Positions 24,019-36,055 of a stretch of 64,000 bases of DNA are shown here, piece after piece. The notes under the pieces were generated by a model. That model saw only the letters and a list, made by a program, of their open reading frames with translations, had not been told where the DNA came from and made no database searches. The stretch spans positions 1 to 64,000 of the forward strand of contig JAPTYO010000047.1 of the NCBI GenBank assembly GCA_036873135.1, read 5' to 3'. Source of the DNA: Clarkia xantiana subsp. parviflora (Eukaryota; Streptophyta; Magnoliopsida; Myrtales; Onagraceae). Every line of letters begins with the position of its first letter. Position 1 is the stretch's first letter. The position numbers and the translations under genes were made by a program.

Positions 24019-25444
24019 TAAGGAATTACTGGTACATAGACAAAGAAAATGCAGTCTCCAAGTCCAACAAGATTATGCAAGTCATCGTATTTATCTTCAG
24101 AATTCTATTTAATAAAGCAATTATCTTTAGTTAATTTATTTATTATTACAGCAATGATATGGTTTGATATATATTTGTATAAATTATGTTGCAGACAAAT
24201 TTCAAGTTTATATACACTCAACATTAAAGATTGAGAAATTCGGTGTCCTTTTAGTAATTTGAATATTTATAGGAAATTACTTTAGAATAAAGTATGAAAA
24301 ATATGTGATATGAAAATATTTTTAGATATATATTTTTGGGCGTGTGTTTTAGATATAATATGTTTTAAAACGTTGATTTTAGATAAAACTATTAACAAAA
24401 CCTACGTTTTCAAAAATTCTTAATTTTTGTTATGTATTATTTAACTTCAAAATTTTGAAAAATAAAATTAAAGAAAAAATATTTCGAATTTTTTTTATTT
24501 TACTTCAAAATTTTGAAAATAAATAATAGTGAAAATATTAAAAAAAAGTATATTTTTATGTAAAAAACAAGATACTGAGGGGATTCTTTAATATTTCTTT
24601 TATTATTTTTAAAATGAAATTTTAATTCTTTTTTAGATTAAAAAGTTATTTAGTATATTAAAACTTATTTCTAAATTTCATAAATATACATATTTGGTTT
24701 TCCTATTTTTCAACAGTAATTTAGTTTTCTATTCTAATTTTTTATGCTAATATTTTATTTTATTAATATTTGCATAGTTATAATTTTTGTATCATTGTAA
24801 GAATTTTTACCATTTTAGAATTTCTTTACCGTTTTTAAAGATTAATTATCATTTTTAGAAATTACTTTTACCATTTTTTAGACAATTTGTTTCTCATTTT
24901 TGGAATTTCATAAATATTATTATTTGTTACATTTTAACTTAATTAAAATACCATATTTTTCTGTTTATTTATATAGAGTTTGCATATTTTTAGATTTATT
25001 TTATATTCTTTTTATCATTTTTTAGAATTAAAATAGTAACATTTGACAGGTCATCTTTCATCGGCCACATTATCTTTGTTAGTTATATTTAACTGAATTC
25101 ATCCAAAAAAAAAACATGTTACATGCATGCAACAAATAACCCTGGATCGATGTAGTGATATGCAAATTGTGATTCTAGAAAATAATAAATTAGGGTTTAT
25201 AAATTAGTGCTCTATAATATAATTTCCCTCATAAAATTAAGTTAATGCCACTGGGATTGTTGCACTTTCGTTTGTTACTTCGGCATGAATTTCTCCCTCT
25301 ACATCAACACCCTTTTTTCCATGAAAATAAATTGATTAGTAATAACGACCCTAAACACATCCAGCTATGTAATGGTGGGACTCACCTACTCACAATCTAG
25401 ATTTTTTCCGACCAAGTTTAATAAACATTCATGCATGCACTAGC
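24019..25444. other. AT-rich intergenic sequence, no gene seen
   Basis: Long runs of A and T and no reading frame resembling a known protein. No TSD-flanked element was recognised. Confidence 0.6.
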
Positions 25445-25452
25445 CCCACTCA

Positions 25453-26156
25453 CAGGGGCGGACGCAGCATCATTAGATGGGACTAAATGTCCCCATTCTT
25501 TTTTCTAATTTTATATACACATATACACACTTAATAAAATACTACAATAATCAACAATTTTATAACTAAGTTAAATTAATAGACTAACTTATTTTATTTT
25601 TATTAAAGTAATTTTTTAAATTGCTAGCTCGTATTCGAACATTTAGATATATTGTTAGCTGTTGTTTTTTGACAAATTTCTAGTTCAAGTTTCGATTTGT
25701 GTACAATTTGCTAATTTAAATTTTTTTGGACAATTTGCTAACTCAAACTTCACTTTATGGAAAATTTGGTATATAGCAAATTGTCTACAAAGTGAAACAC
25801 GAGCTAAAAATTGTCTATATAAGGAAACATGAGCTGGTAAACTGTAAACAATGCTAAATCCGAGTTAGAATATGTGAAAAGAATATCAACTAAAAATTTG
25901 TCCACAAAGTGTAACCTAAATTAGCAAATTATTAAAAAAAAATGTTAGTAACAGTTAGTCTTAATACTGAAATGTGAGGAAACAATTTCATAATTAACCG
26001 TTTTTTATTGTCAACGTGTAATGCATTATAATTTAATATATGTTATAATTTTATGAAATTTCCAATCATGATTTTATTAGAAATAATTTTGTTTACGATG
26101 CAATGTAAAAAAAAATAAAAATGTCCCCTATTATTAAATTCCTGCGTCCGCCACTG
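25453..26156. mobile_element. hAT-type MITE (704 bp)
   Basis: The ends are CAGGGGCGGACGCAG and the inverse of CAGTGGCGGACGCAG. A perfect 8-bp TSD, CCCACTCA, lies at 25445-25452 and 26157-26164. The CAGNGGCGGA terminus is typical of plant hAT MITEs. The AT-rich interior holds only short degenerate direct and inverted repeats. Confidence 0.9.
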
Positions 26157-26169
26157 CCCACTCAATATA

Positions 26170-26385
26170 GCATCATCGGCAATTTAATATTGTTAAAATG
26201 TTGGCCCGTTAAGCCCAATTCTACTCACATCCTCATATGTTTAACGTGGTACGTAGGTCAAGCAGGACCTTATATTTTAATCTGATCACTGCGAGGTGAC
26301 GCTCTAAGAGTTTCAAACCTGGACTTTAGAATTAAATCATATAATAGTAAGTGCATTTAACCACTAGACGACGACCGCTGTCGGT
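26170..26385 (-). mobile_element. Probable tRNA-derived SINE relic
   Basis: On the minus strand a polymerase III A-box-like word, TCTAGTGGTTAAATG (about 26353-26367), is followed about 35 bases later by a B-box-like AGGTTTGAAACTC (26308-26320). That spacing is typical of tRNA heads. No clear tail or TSD was found, so the limits are approximate. Confidence 0.45.
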
Positions 26386-26585
26386 GGTGCAACGCCCTTT
26401 GTTCAAAGTTTTTTTATATTAATTAAGAAAAATTGGTTAATCATCAAACTGCTAGAAACTTCAAACAGAGGTAAATAAATACATTCTGTGAGTTTCTTCA
26501 TTAAAGCCATAAGGCATGAAATCACCTGACCATACAACTTCTTCAAAGACTGACTTATTACCAATACCACTAGAAACAAAAAAAT

Positions 26586-29500
26586 CTACTGTGTAGAAAG
26601 CAGCATTTCATCGACACCAATCGGTTTCTCGAGCAATGCCTTTACAACATCGACGAGCTTATGCGAGGTAAACCCGTCTTCTTCCAAGTAAAAGAAGTTA
26701 AGAACTGTACTCATTTTCCAGAACAAGTCTCTGCAGGCTCTTGGAATGACAACACTGCCCTTCTCTTCTTCCAAAACACACCTCAGAAGCTCCCTCCTCT
26801 TGCTGCTGATCATACCCTTTATTACCTCCATCGCCTCTTCTTCATCCACTGCACCATTGCTGTGGATCACCTTCAGTGACACAGCATTCAGCTTCCCTTC
26901 ATCGGATTCTCTCTGCAACATTCATTCGATTTTGGTTAGATTTTATACTCATATATGAATTCTGTTAGGAAAATCAATTAACAAGAAAAACTAGTTCTCT
27001 AGGGGTAATTTGGTCATTCAACACGAAAAGAGCCAGTTAAGTTAAGGGTAGAATGGTCATTTAACCATATGGTTAAAAGTGTTTCGGGCACCTAACATTT
27101 ACCAAGATACAGTTTGTATTCAACTATTTTTCTTTTACTTTTGATACATCACATTTGCTTATTGTTGCACCTCTTTTTAGATGTTTGCATTAAACATCCG
27201 ATTTTTTTATTGTTGCAATCTAGTAAATAGTAACTTTTTTTTTTTTTAACTGAGGGTAGTAAATAGCAACAGAAAGAAAGTTAATTACTAGATTGCAACA
27301 ATAAATATGAGATGCGTAGTACAAACATCTAAAAAGTTCGTGCAACAACAAGCAAAAGTGAGCTACCCAATTTTTTTTTAAAAAACAATTGTTGTATAGG
27401 TAGTTCAATGCATGGTTTTACACATTTATAACTTCAACAGTAACTTTATATGCATATTTACCTTGAAGCCCTGAACATCATTTAGGAGACGCCCACTGGT
27501 GCTCATGAGCTCATATAGATTCTTGATTCCGGGGCTTTTTGCTGCATCCTCGGAAAGTTGAGGACCAATAAGGTAAAGGGTTGGCAACACGATTGGCCCC
27601 AATGCGAATGAAATGAACCCGTTAGCCATGTATTCGTCCATTGTTGGCACCGACTTGTTTCTGGTCCACTCGGATTCTCTCAACATGGACCTCAACAAAT
27701 CTAACCACTGCAGTGCGACAACAACTTGATCTAATAATCAAACCCGAAATAGATTTTCATAAGGATAAAGTCGAGATTTTTTTTGTGTGTTATGAATAAG
27801 ACATGCGCCTTAACAAATTGTCTCATATAAGGGGTAAGTATGATGAAAACAAAAAGGCAGATGATGATAAAACGAGTTATTATCAACTCACAATTTCGAT
27901 TACATGAGGCGTTACATCTCGACCTTGAAAGGCGAATGCTTTATCTCCAATCTCACAGATCGTACTACGAAGAGCTGAATAAATGATCTCAACATTCTCT
28001 GAGCAGCATTCTGCTGCAAGATCTACATTCCACCTGCCATTAGATTCATAGCAATAGCAACCATCAAAACTTAGCCAAAAAATATTAAATTTTTAGATGT
28101 TAAACTACGTAAACTTAAGGGAAATGTGCAGCTAACTTCTCGATTAATTGAATTAGATTATGAAGCTCTTCCTCCGAGCCTCCAAGATCGAAGAAATCAT
28201 CAACTACTGTTGTCAAAACACCGTTTTTGGCCCAGGAAATACGAGCTTCTGATAGTTTAGGATCTGTAATGGTGGCTGCAGCAGAGAAGTAACAATAACC
28301 CAACTTTTGTCTTGCAAATTTTAATTTGTCAAGCCTATTCTCCACAACCCATCTGAAGACCATAAAAAAAAAAATCAATGCACCATATATATTAAAATGA
28401 ATTATATATAGTGTTGAAATTTATTCACCTTCCAAGATATTTGAGTTCCTCTTGGTTTACTAGTTGGCATTTGTTGAATTCTTCCACAGCCAGATTGCGG
28501 AAATCTTTGTTTCCGGTAATGTAAGAACTAGTGGACAAGGATTTATTAAATAAAAGAAAATTGAGGACAATTTAAAAAGAATTGGAAAGGAAGAAGAATA
28601 AATAGTTTGAGGCTTACCGCGTTGCAGATTTTAACATTCTTGTATTAACTTCGTCGTAATGCTCTATATTTCTCCTGTTTGCCACCCGCTCCAAATTAGC
28701 GCGATAAGGAAATTTTAAAACATGTTCCACCTAAACCGATGAAGATGTAAATGAAGAAAAAAATTCAAAATATGCCATGAAATTTGATTCTACACAATTG
28801 TTTTTAGAACTACCTCTTTGCTTGCATTTTTTAGACGATCAAGCTGTCTCTTTCTGAGTAGACGACCGGTCCAAGAATAGATTGCTTCCAAAATGACTTC
28901 TTTTTTATCGATCATCATCTCTGAAGCCTTATACAGTTCTAAAACTGGACTTGTCTCTGAAAGATATCCTTCGAGGGTATCATGGAAATGATCCTCTTCC
29001 GCATATTGACTTAATGAATCTATCCGAAACAACAGTATTTTATTAGTAATTTTCAAAAAGAAAAATAATTCTTTTTTGGTAAAAAAAAAAAATATTGTCA
29101 AGTTAAATGGTGGTAGACCTGAAGAGACATCATATCCATGGGATCTTAGAAGTCTGAATGCCATTGCAAAGGTTGTCGTGTCCTCAAATATCTCTTCATC
29201 CCCTTGAAGCCAATATCTGTTTGTTTGGTAAAAACATAAGGTTTTTTTTTGTGAAGCTAGTTTTTTATTTTTGGTCAATTGCAAAGCTAGTTGAAGGGAT
29301 GATTATATTTACCTGTAAGTTTCATATAACACATTTTCAATTTCTTCCTTGAAATGATGGTTTATACCCAACTTTTCAAGATTCTCGACCATCCACAACC
29401 GATTGTGTATAGCCAGAGGATAAACAGCAGGAACTGACCAAAAGCATAGCCATTAAATGTCAAATCAATGTCTTTTAGGCCAAAATCAGTATTTAAAAAG

Positions 29501-31303
29501 ACTGTAAATCCCTGCAAATGAAATACCTGCACCATCGAATTTCTCCAATAATAGGTTGAGATATTGAAGACAGTCGGTATTCTGAAGGTGTGAAAAAGCA
29601 GCTGCAGTGGCTGATGGTGAATTGAACAATGAACCGTTTTTTCTTTGGTGCTTCATTGCCAATTCCCAGTCTTGGTACTTTCCCATTCCTTCAGATATAT
29701 AAGACAAGTAAGCTTTCCTCCCCTCAGAGAAGTCCATAGAGGATCTGTAAACAGTATGTGGAAGGTGAACTTCTTGTTAATATCACTCGGAATTAAGAAC
29801 GAACCCTATTCTGCAGAAAAATAAAAGAAAAATCAAATCAATTTTACGTTGCAAGTTCCAGATTTCTCCTCCTCAGCAAAACATCCAAATCTTCTTGTCG
29901 TAATGGAATAGTCAAGTTCAAAGCTTCTGCTTTCTCAACCATTGCAGGAAAGATGATATCGAATCCAATTGGTTTAAGCAGAGTATCATCGGATACAAAA
30001 GCAGATTTTGAAGCAATAAACTCCATACCTGCAATTCAAGAATTAAATTAAAAATACGATTTTTGTCAACTACCATTTTGATAAAGAAATCAAGAACATC
30101 AATTACCCTTGGCAATCTGTAGTTCCCCAACACCCCATTGCTTAAGAGCAATAACACATGCCAGAGTTGATGAGAGAGCATCTTTAATCAAGGATGTATC
30201 GTGATCATAAAGACCCCACGAACCATCTGAGAGCTGATTAGTTAACACCCAATTTAGACACGAAGGGAACTGAGTGGTCTGAGGAGAAGTTTTGGAAGGG
30301 GTCATAGCCATCCATGCAGTGTCGTATGAAGATATGGAAACAGAAATGTCGGCTTTATTGAACATGTTCTTGATTCGTTCCTTACTTTGTTCGTCGTATA
30401 ACTGCAAAGTAGTGTTGAATGGCAAAACAATTATTTCAAAGTCTAGAGAAAACTACATGAATAAGTTCAAACAAAAGTGCATAAGTCTCACCAGAATGCC
30501 ATTGGGCAGATTTTGATCGGGTTTTACTCTACCGTTGAAGTTAGCTCTATCTGAAAAGAAGGTAGCACAAGAATTAGACAGAGGGTCATACAAATGGACG
30601 CATCAATGGAAAAATAATCTCTTTCTGTATGACTATAAAGTAAGACTGGGCCTCATTAAGTGAGACCATCAACCAAAATAAAAGGAACACCAACAAATTA
30701 TCCCCCTCAACCACTTTTGACTTTCATGGCCATTTTTTTCAAATAGTAACATACTAACATCATCTAAATGGTAGGCCAAACTGCATTTCTTTACGCCACA
30801 TCATTTGATTGCTACACAAAAAACAGCATTTTCTGTTCTTGAGAAAAAAAAAATCTTGAGAATTTCAGAACAACAGAACTGGCATCCTTCTCCCAGTTCT
30901 AGCTTAAATTCCCCATAAAAAAAACAAACACAGAAGAATTTATGAACCAATGCTTCAGAAGAAGCTCATTTGAGACACCACCAAGATAAACTTCACTGAA
31001 TTACTATCAACTTCTACTCCATTGGCTTCAGAAAAACCACTGAGTTACCATCCAGCCAATTATTAGCGCTTTAACCTTGCAATTCAAGCTCTCTAATCTA
31101 ACCCTAATGGAGCTCCACCCTCTTTGTTCGATGATCATCCAAAAAATTCAACAACCGAATTCTCTGATAAGCAATAAAGCAAGCACCGACCTCTGCTCAA
31201 ATATTGTAAACGGTGAATGGACAGAAAACCCAAATTAGAAAGAGGGAGTACCTGAGTGACAGGAAATGGAGCACCGGCTGTTGTACGGGTGGCGGAGAGA
31301 CAT
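26586..31303 (-). CDS. KS: ent-Kaurene synthase, plastid class I diterpene synthase, 14 exons, intact
   Basis: Converts ent-copalyl diphosphate to ent-kaurene, an early step of gibberellin synthesis in plastids. Exons, highest first: 31252-31303, 30492-30550, 30107-30401, 29848-30028, 29527-29744, 29313-29433, 29119-29216, 28814-29019, 28618-28730, 28429-28527, 28137-28352, 27892-28033, 27462-27707, 26586-26912. All introns are GT-AG and the joined frame is open for 790 residues, close to the roughly 785 of Arabidopsis KS. The first 37 residues ([14 protein letters not shown]...) form a short, basic, Ser-rich plastid-type leader. SYDTAW is at 62-67. The catalytic DDFFD is at 532-536. The second metal motif NDVQGFKRE is split by the last intron (676-684). 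[10 protein letters not shown] is the active-site segment typical of true kaurene synthases. A kaurene-synthase-like enzyme with another product cannot be fully excluded. Confidence 0.92.
27140..27365. repeat. Fold-back repeat in intron 13 of the kaurene synthase gene
   Basis: Inverted arms contain ATTGTTGCAATCTAG and its complement, plus TTTTTAGATGTTTG paired with CAAACATCTAAAAA. The arms are about 75-80 bp each, around a T-rich loop. This may be a MITE, but no TSD is clear. Confidence 0.6.
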
Positions 31304-32468
31304 GGCCGGCCCACCGCCGCGAAATGAATAGTGTAGAGTGATCAGATTCCTGAATGGGAAGCAGAACAGGCGCAGGGGTCTGATAAAGATGAGTTCTTTA
31401 GACAGCCGAACGGAAGAGCTTGCTGTGGTAATCGATCACACACAGACAAGAGAGGCAACATAGAGTAATGGAGATTTGTTATAAAGAAAGGCATTTGCCG
31501 CATTTGCATAAATAAGATACTTTTTTAAAAAAAGTATCTTCTTTTTTTTGGACAGTTTTTTTGTTCCTCTTCAAATTCCATATAATTATTTCCTCTTCAG
31601 GTGATTTGATTTATTTATTTAATAATCATCTCCGAAGCACGCAAATGCAATAAGCCTTTTATTTAAATAATAATAATAATTATTTTATTATTATTATTGT
31701 AACATAAAACGAAAGAACAGATCAGCAACAGATACACGCGATTTAAAATTTGTTTGGTACTTAATTGTGATTATATTTAAAATATTTACAATATGGGCAA
31801 GTAGAGCAGAGCTAATAGTAACTAGAAAATTACAAGACGCAGTTCACCCGTTTGGAGTTTACCACCATACCACATTTACAGTTATATACTAAGTAACTGG
31901 TTTATACTTCTGCACATAATGAAATGTTTTTTTTATTAGTTATAATATTTACTTACTTAATTTTTGTAGTTTAAAAAAAAACATAAGTTCAAATAAATAT
32001 TTTATTGAACTTTATTTTATAAATTTAAATATGAGTTATAGAGTTTATTTGTGCTAGCGGAATCTAACCATTTATTTGAATTATCAATATACAAATTTAA
32101 ATTTAAACCCACTATAGAGTGCATGATTTTATTTATATAATAAATAACATGTTTATATCAATTTAAAAAGTGTACCATATCCTTATTCCTAATGAGTGTT
32201 TTCTACTTGCACATTCATTTTTATTTGAAGAAAAATATGAATTGATTCTTATACTTTAAATATAACATTTTCATTTTTATTTGAAAAATATATTCGAATT
32301 GATTCTTATACTTTAAATAAAGAATATATGGTACAAACTATATTTTTAGACATTTTGTATCTTTACTACTTTTACTAATTCTTTTTTAATTTAAAACCCG
32401 TTAATTTTTTAAGGGTACTTAACTGGTACGTTTTAACTTCTTATTCCAATATATTATAAATTTGAGTC
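31304..32468. other. Upstream region of kaurene synthase and AT-rich spacer
   Basis: A minus-strand CTTTATAA at 31479-31486 could be the TATA box, about 180 bases before the start codon. Pyrimidine-rich sequence near 31490-31560 follows. Beyond it, to 32468, I see only AT-rich sequence with no gene. Confidence 0.4.
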
Positions 32469-32473
32469 ACATC

Positions 32474-33115
32474 TGTTAGGACCTCAAATGTCGGGGACAA
32501 AAAGTCGACGACATGAAAGAACTTTCATAAGAAAAAAGGACGAAAGGTCGACAAGGACATGACAAGATGCAACACACCGAAAGTCGACGACATCCACTAA
32601 CAGAGAAACCTTCACTCTTAAAGAATGGTAAGTTGGTGATATGTTTGTCACCCGCTAAGAGGAAACTCTTCCTCCTAAGGTAAAACTGAGGTGGCGGCCT
32701 GCTTGTCACCTGCTACGAGGAAACCCTTTCTCCTAAGGTAAGTGAGGTGGCAACCTGCTTGTCACCAGCTGATTCGCCACCGAACTCCTCTTCTGGTCAT
32801 AAAAGGCGGCCACCGCCCTAAAGCAACCAATCAGAGAAAATGATAGTCACTACATAAGTCGGTTCACCAAATCTCTATAAACAGTAAGATGTTTTCATTC
32901 TTTACATACGTTTTTCTCTACAAATTATATCAATATACTGACTTAAGATTCATAGTGGAATCAAGTGTACAATCCCCACCATTTTCTCAGGTCCTCGCCA
33001 AATACTCACGACCAGGAGGAGCTAGCGACTTACAAAGTCCAAAAGACTCGAAGGCGTGAAGACGAAGGCTAAGAGAAGTCCACACCAAGTTTAGCAAGAT
33101 GATTTTGATCCAACA
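32474..33115. mobile_element. Probable solo LTR (642 bp)
   Basis: Begins TGTTAGGACC and ends GATCCAACA, giving the TG...CA ends of an LTR with a short imperfect inverted repeat. The flanking 5 bases are ACATC (32469-32473) and ACCTC (33116-33120), one mismatch. It contains CTCTATAAACAG (about 32871) as a TATA region and a downstream T-rich leader, as in LTR promoters. No internal domain follows on either side. Confidence 0.65.
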
Positions 33116-33120
33116 ACCTC

Positions 33121-33314
33121 CAACAAATGATTTATGCTATTTCTTGTACATGTTGAGATTTTTGCATCCATAGATCAATCACTTAACACATGTAATATGT
33201 CCAAATGTGGGCCAAACTTGGTTCTTAAAACTCGACATTAAAGATAATCCGCAACTCATCAAATATTTATGGGCATGAAGTATGAATTTAGTTCTTTTGT
33301 TTGTCAATTTAAAC

Positions 33315-33355
<41 letters not shown>

Positions 33356-34416
33356 TATTTAAAAGTTAAATAAAAAATAAAAGCAAAGTCAAACTAGAAA
33401 TTTAAAATTTTATTTTAGTGGTAAATTATTATTTTTTGGTGTTTTGGTATAAGAATTGTATTAAAAAAATGTATAGCTATGTTCTTATATATGCCAAAAT
33501 CGGTCAACCAATGACCATATGTAGTTAAGTATAAGTGCATCATTCTGGACTCCTCAAATTTATGAGTTAAATACAATTTAAGCCGTCGATGACCCTCATA
33601 ATGCTCGACTGATGACTTATTGAAAAAATCTAACCGTAATACATATATTTTTATGTAATACTTAAGGCTACTTTAATATTATGATTGAGAACATTATCAT
33701 ATTCTTTTCCCCAATTTTAATTAGATTATATTGTTTTTCTCTATCAGAGAGTCTTTTCTCGCAACAAGTCATGATGCTTTTGTATCACAGTTAATTATAG
33801 ATGTTATCATTCTAGTAAACTTATAATAAATTATATTTCTCGAAACATATATGATTGATTCGTATGAAACACACTTTAATAACTAGTTAATTTAAATATG
33901 CAATATATTTTCTTAAATAATTGTATGTCTGGTAACAAATTTATAGATAGTTATAGTATGATGTTCATTGCTAATCTTCAACTTAATTTTAAAGATTATA
34001 AAAACGTTTATTGCTATTGTACATTTATTATAGAGGAGTTAAATTTATTCAACAATTTTTATAATAAAAACACAATTACTAAATTTTTTAGTAGTAGACC
34101 TAGTGGTTTATTATAAAATAATTATTGCTTGTATTTTTATTTATATATAATTATTAATTTACAAAATTACTTCATCGAAAATTTATAATATATTATAATA
34201 ATTCCACTAACATGTCTTCATTGAGCGACACATGTGCGTTGATTCCACTCAGCGTTGTTTAATTAAATGAAAACTCTATACATTTAGATATAATATATTC
34301 GATAAATGAAAATTTAAAAAATATTTTTTTCTCATATTTTAGTTTTTAAGTAAAATAAAGAACCCTTTACATAAATGTAGAAAAAATAATTATTAAAAAA
34401 AAAACTTATACAGTTG
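33121..34416. other. AT-rich intergenic sequence with TA microsatellite
   Basis: A (TA)n tract lies at about 33318-33352. An AT-rich open frame of about 70 codons at 33898-34116 has no recognisable domain and looks fortuitous. No other feature was seen. Confidence 0.6.
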
Positions 34417-34421
34417 AAGTG

Positions 34422-35207
34422 TGATGGATATACGCATGATTCGGGCTCGGTTTTAATTATTCGGACCTCATGCACGCGCGAGACCCTTTACGAAACCCGA
34501 TTTCGAGCTAACCGGGGGAAACCGGGCAAGTTTCGAACTTGCCCGGCATCCCCGGGGGGCTTACCCGGAAATTCCGGGTAGTAAGCTGGGGCTTACCCGG
34601 AATTCCGGGTAAGCTCAACACCCGGGGGGCGTCGCGCACAACCCCCATTTCGTCCCGAATGTATAGGAGTCCCGATTTTTAACTAACTCCTATGTGTCCG
34701 AGACCTATGTTCCAAAGGCGCGCGCGTCCCGCTCATGACAGCCGCCTGAGACGCGCGTCAGAGACCATTTCCCAAAGCTCTCCCCTGCATCCCAGTTCAC
34801 ATTTCCACATTGAACCGGGTCAAAACCGGTTTACGGTCCAAGGTCGCCTATAAATAGCCACCTTGGGGGTAAACATTTTCAAGTCATTCAAAAGTCACTT
34901 TGGGTGAGAATGGGAAAAACTCTGACCTCTCTCTAGAAAACCCTCTCTTTCTCTCTCTAGAAGTCGACTAATGTTGATCGTCGGAGCGAGCGCACCAAGC
35001 ACCCCCCCTCTCCATGGGGACTGCTTGGTAATGCTCCTCTCGCAGGTGCAGACAGACGATCTTCCAGAGAGCCCAAAGGACTTACCGCCATTCAGAAGAC
35101 GAAGCTAAGGCCCGCACGCGACTTTAGAGGACGGACTTGGCTCGCACCCAACCCGAAGACTTCGACGAGTTATTCAGCGGGCAACCCGCAATAACCTGGT
35201 CGAAACA
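34422..35207 (+). repeat. 5' LTR of the Tat-type element 1
   Basis: Begins TGATGGATATACGC and ends GGTCGAAACA. A TATA box, CTATAAAT, lies at about 34848-34855. It is 32 bp longer than the 3' LTR because of a short duplication around CCGGGTAGTAAGC (about 34560-34610). Confidence 0.9.
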
Positions 35208-35245
35208 CTTGGCGCCGTCTGCGGATCACCCACAGGACCAACAAC

Positions 35246-36055
35246 ATGGCAAGCAACGAGCAGCCACCGCCGACTAAGACGAAGAGAAGAGGACCAGGAC
35301 GTCCAAGGAAAACTCCGGCCCCGGAGTCAAGCATGAGATCTCCTCCGCAGAGAGACCCCCCGCAGAGCCAAGGCGAGGCCTCAGTCGCCTCGTCTATGCC
35401 AACAAGAAGCGTACACTCTCGGAGTAACGCGCAAGGGGGCACACAGCAAACCAACGCTCCTCCAGGCTTCGCCCATCAAACCTTCAACACGCAGGAGCAA
35501 CCATACGGAATGCCAAACGCTGGAGCATACAACCAGGCACCAGGGGAACAGACTGCGCCTACAGTCACCCCGGAAATGATGGCAGCACTCGAACAGCTGC
35601 TTCATCTAAGAGAGGCACTGCGCAACCAAGGATACGGGGCGCCACCACCCCCTCCCGCGCAACAAGCAAATATGCCCCCGCCACCAAGGCAGGCGCCTCC
35701 AATGAACGCACCTCAGCAGAGAGGCCCTACAATCTCAAAAACCCCGACCTTTCACGGGAATGCACAGCAAAGCAGGCAGTTCCCCCAACAAGGGACAAGA
35801 CAGGAGCTCTCACACTCCCAAACACCCTACCAAGCAGGGCCATTCAATGAAGGAGCCTGGAGGCAGCCGTCTCAAACATTCCAGGGATATCAAGGTGGAT
35901 ATTCTCAGTACAACCCGACGCAGGCGCAATTTCCCCAACAAGGCGCAAGCATGGGACAAGAAGCATACCCCCCAAATCAGGGTAACCCAGTCACCGGGTT
36001 GACGGAGGAGATGCTTGAAAAGCTGATCGAAAAGAAGATAAAGCAAAGAAAATGA
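35246..36055 (+). CDS. Gag N-terminal ORF of element 1 (269 residues)
   Basis: Starts 38 bases after the 5' LTR. The product begins MASNEQPPPTKTKRRGPGRP and is rich in Pro, Gln and Gly throughout, with no folded domain I recognise except a short helical end (TGLTEEMLEKLIEKKIKQRK). It overlaps the next ORF by four bases (ATGA at 36052-36055), in a different frame. It corresponds to the N-terminal part of gag in the other Tat element. Whether the two ORFs are translated separately by reinitiation or reflect an old frameshift cannot be told from one copy. Confidence 0.8.
   Translation: MASNEQPPPTKTKRRGPGRPRKTPAPESSMRSPPQRDPPQSQGEASVASSMPTRSVHSRSNAQGGTQQTNAPPGFAHQTFNTQEQPYGMPNAGAYNQAPGEQTAPTVTPEMMAALEQLLHLREALRNQGYGAPPPPPAQQANMPPPPRQAPPMNAPQQRGPTISKTPTFHGNAQQSRQFPQQGTRQELSHSQTPYQAGPFNEGAWRQPSQTFQGYQGGYSQYNPTQAQFPQQGASMGQEAYPPNQGNPVTGLTEEMLEKLIEKKIKQRK

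Noticed and set aside
33898..34116. AT-rich open frame of about 70 codons
   Set aside because: Composition is that of the surrounding DNA and no motif is visible.
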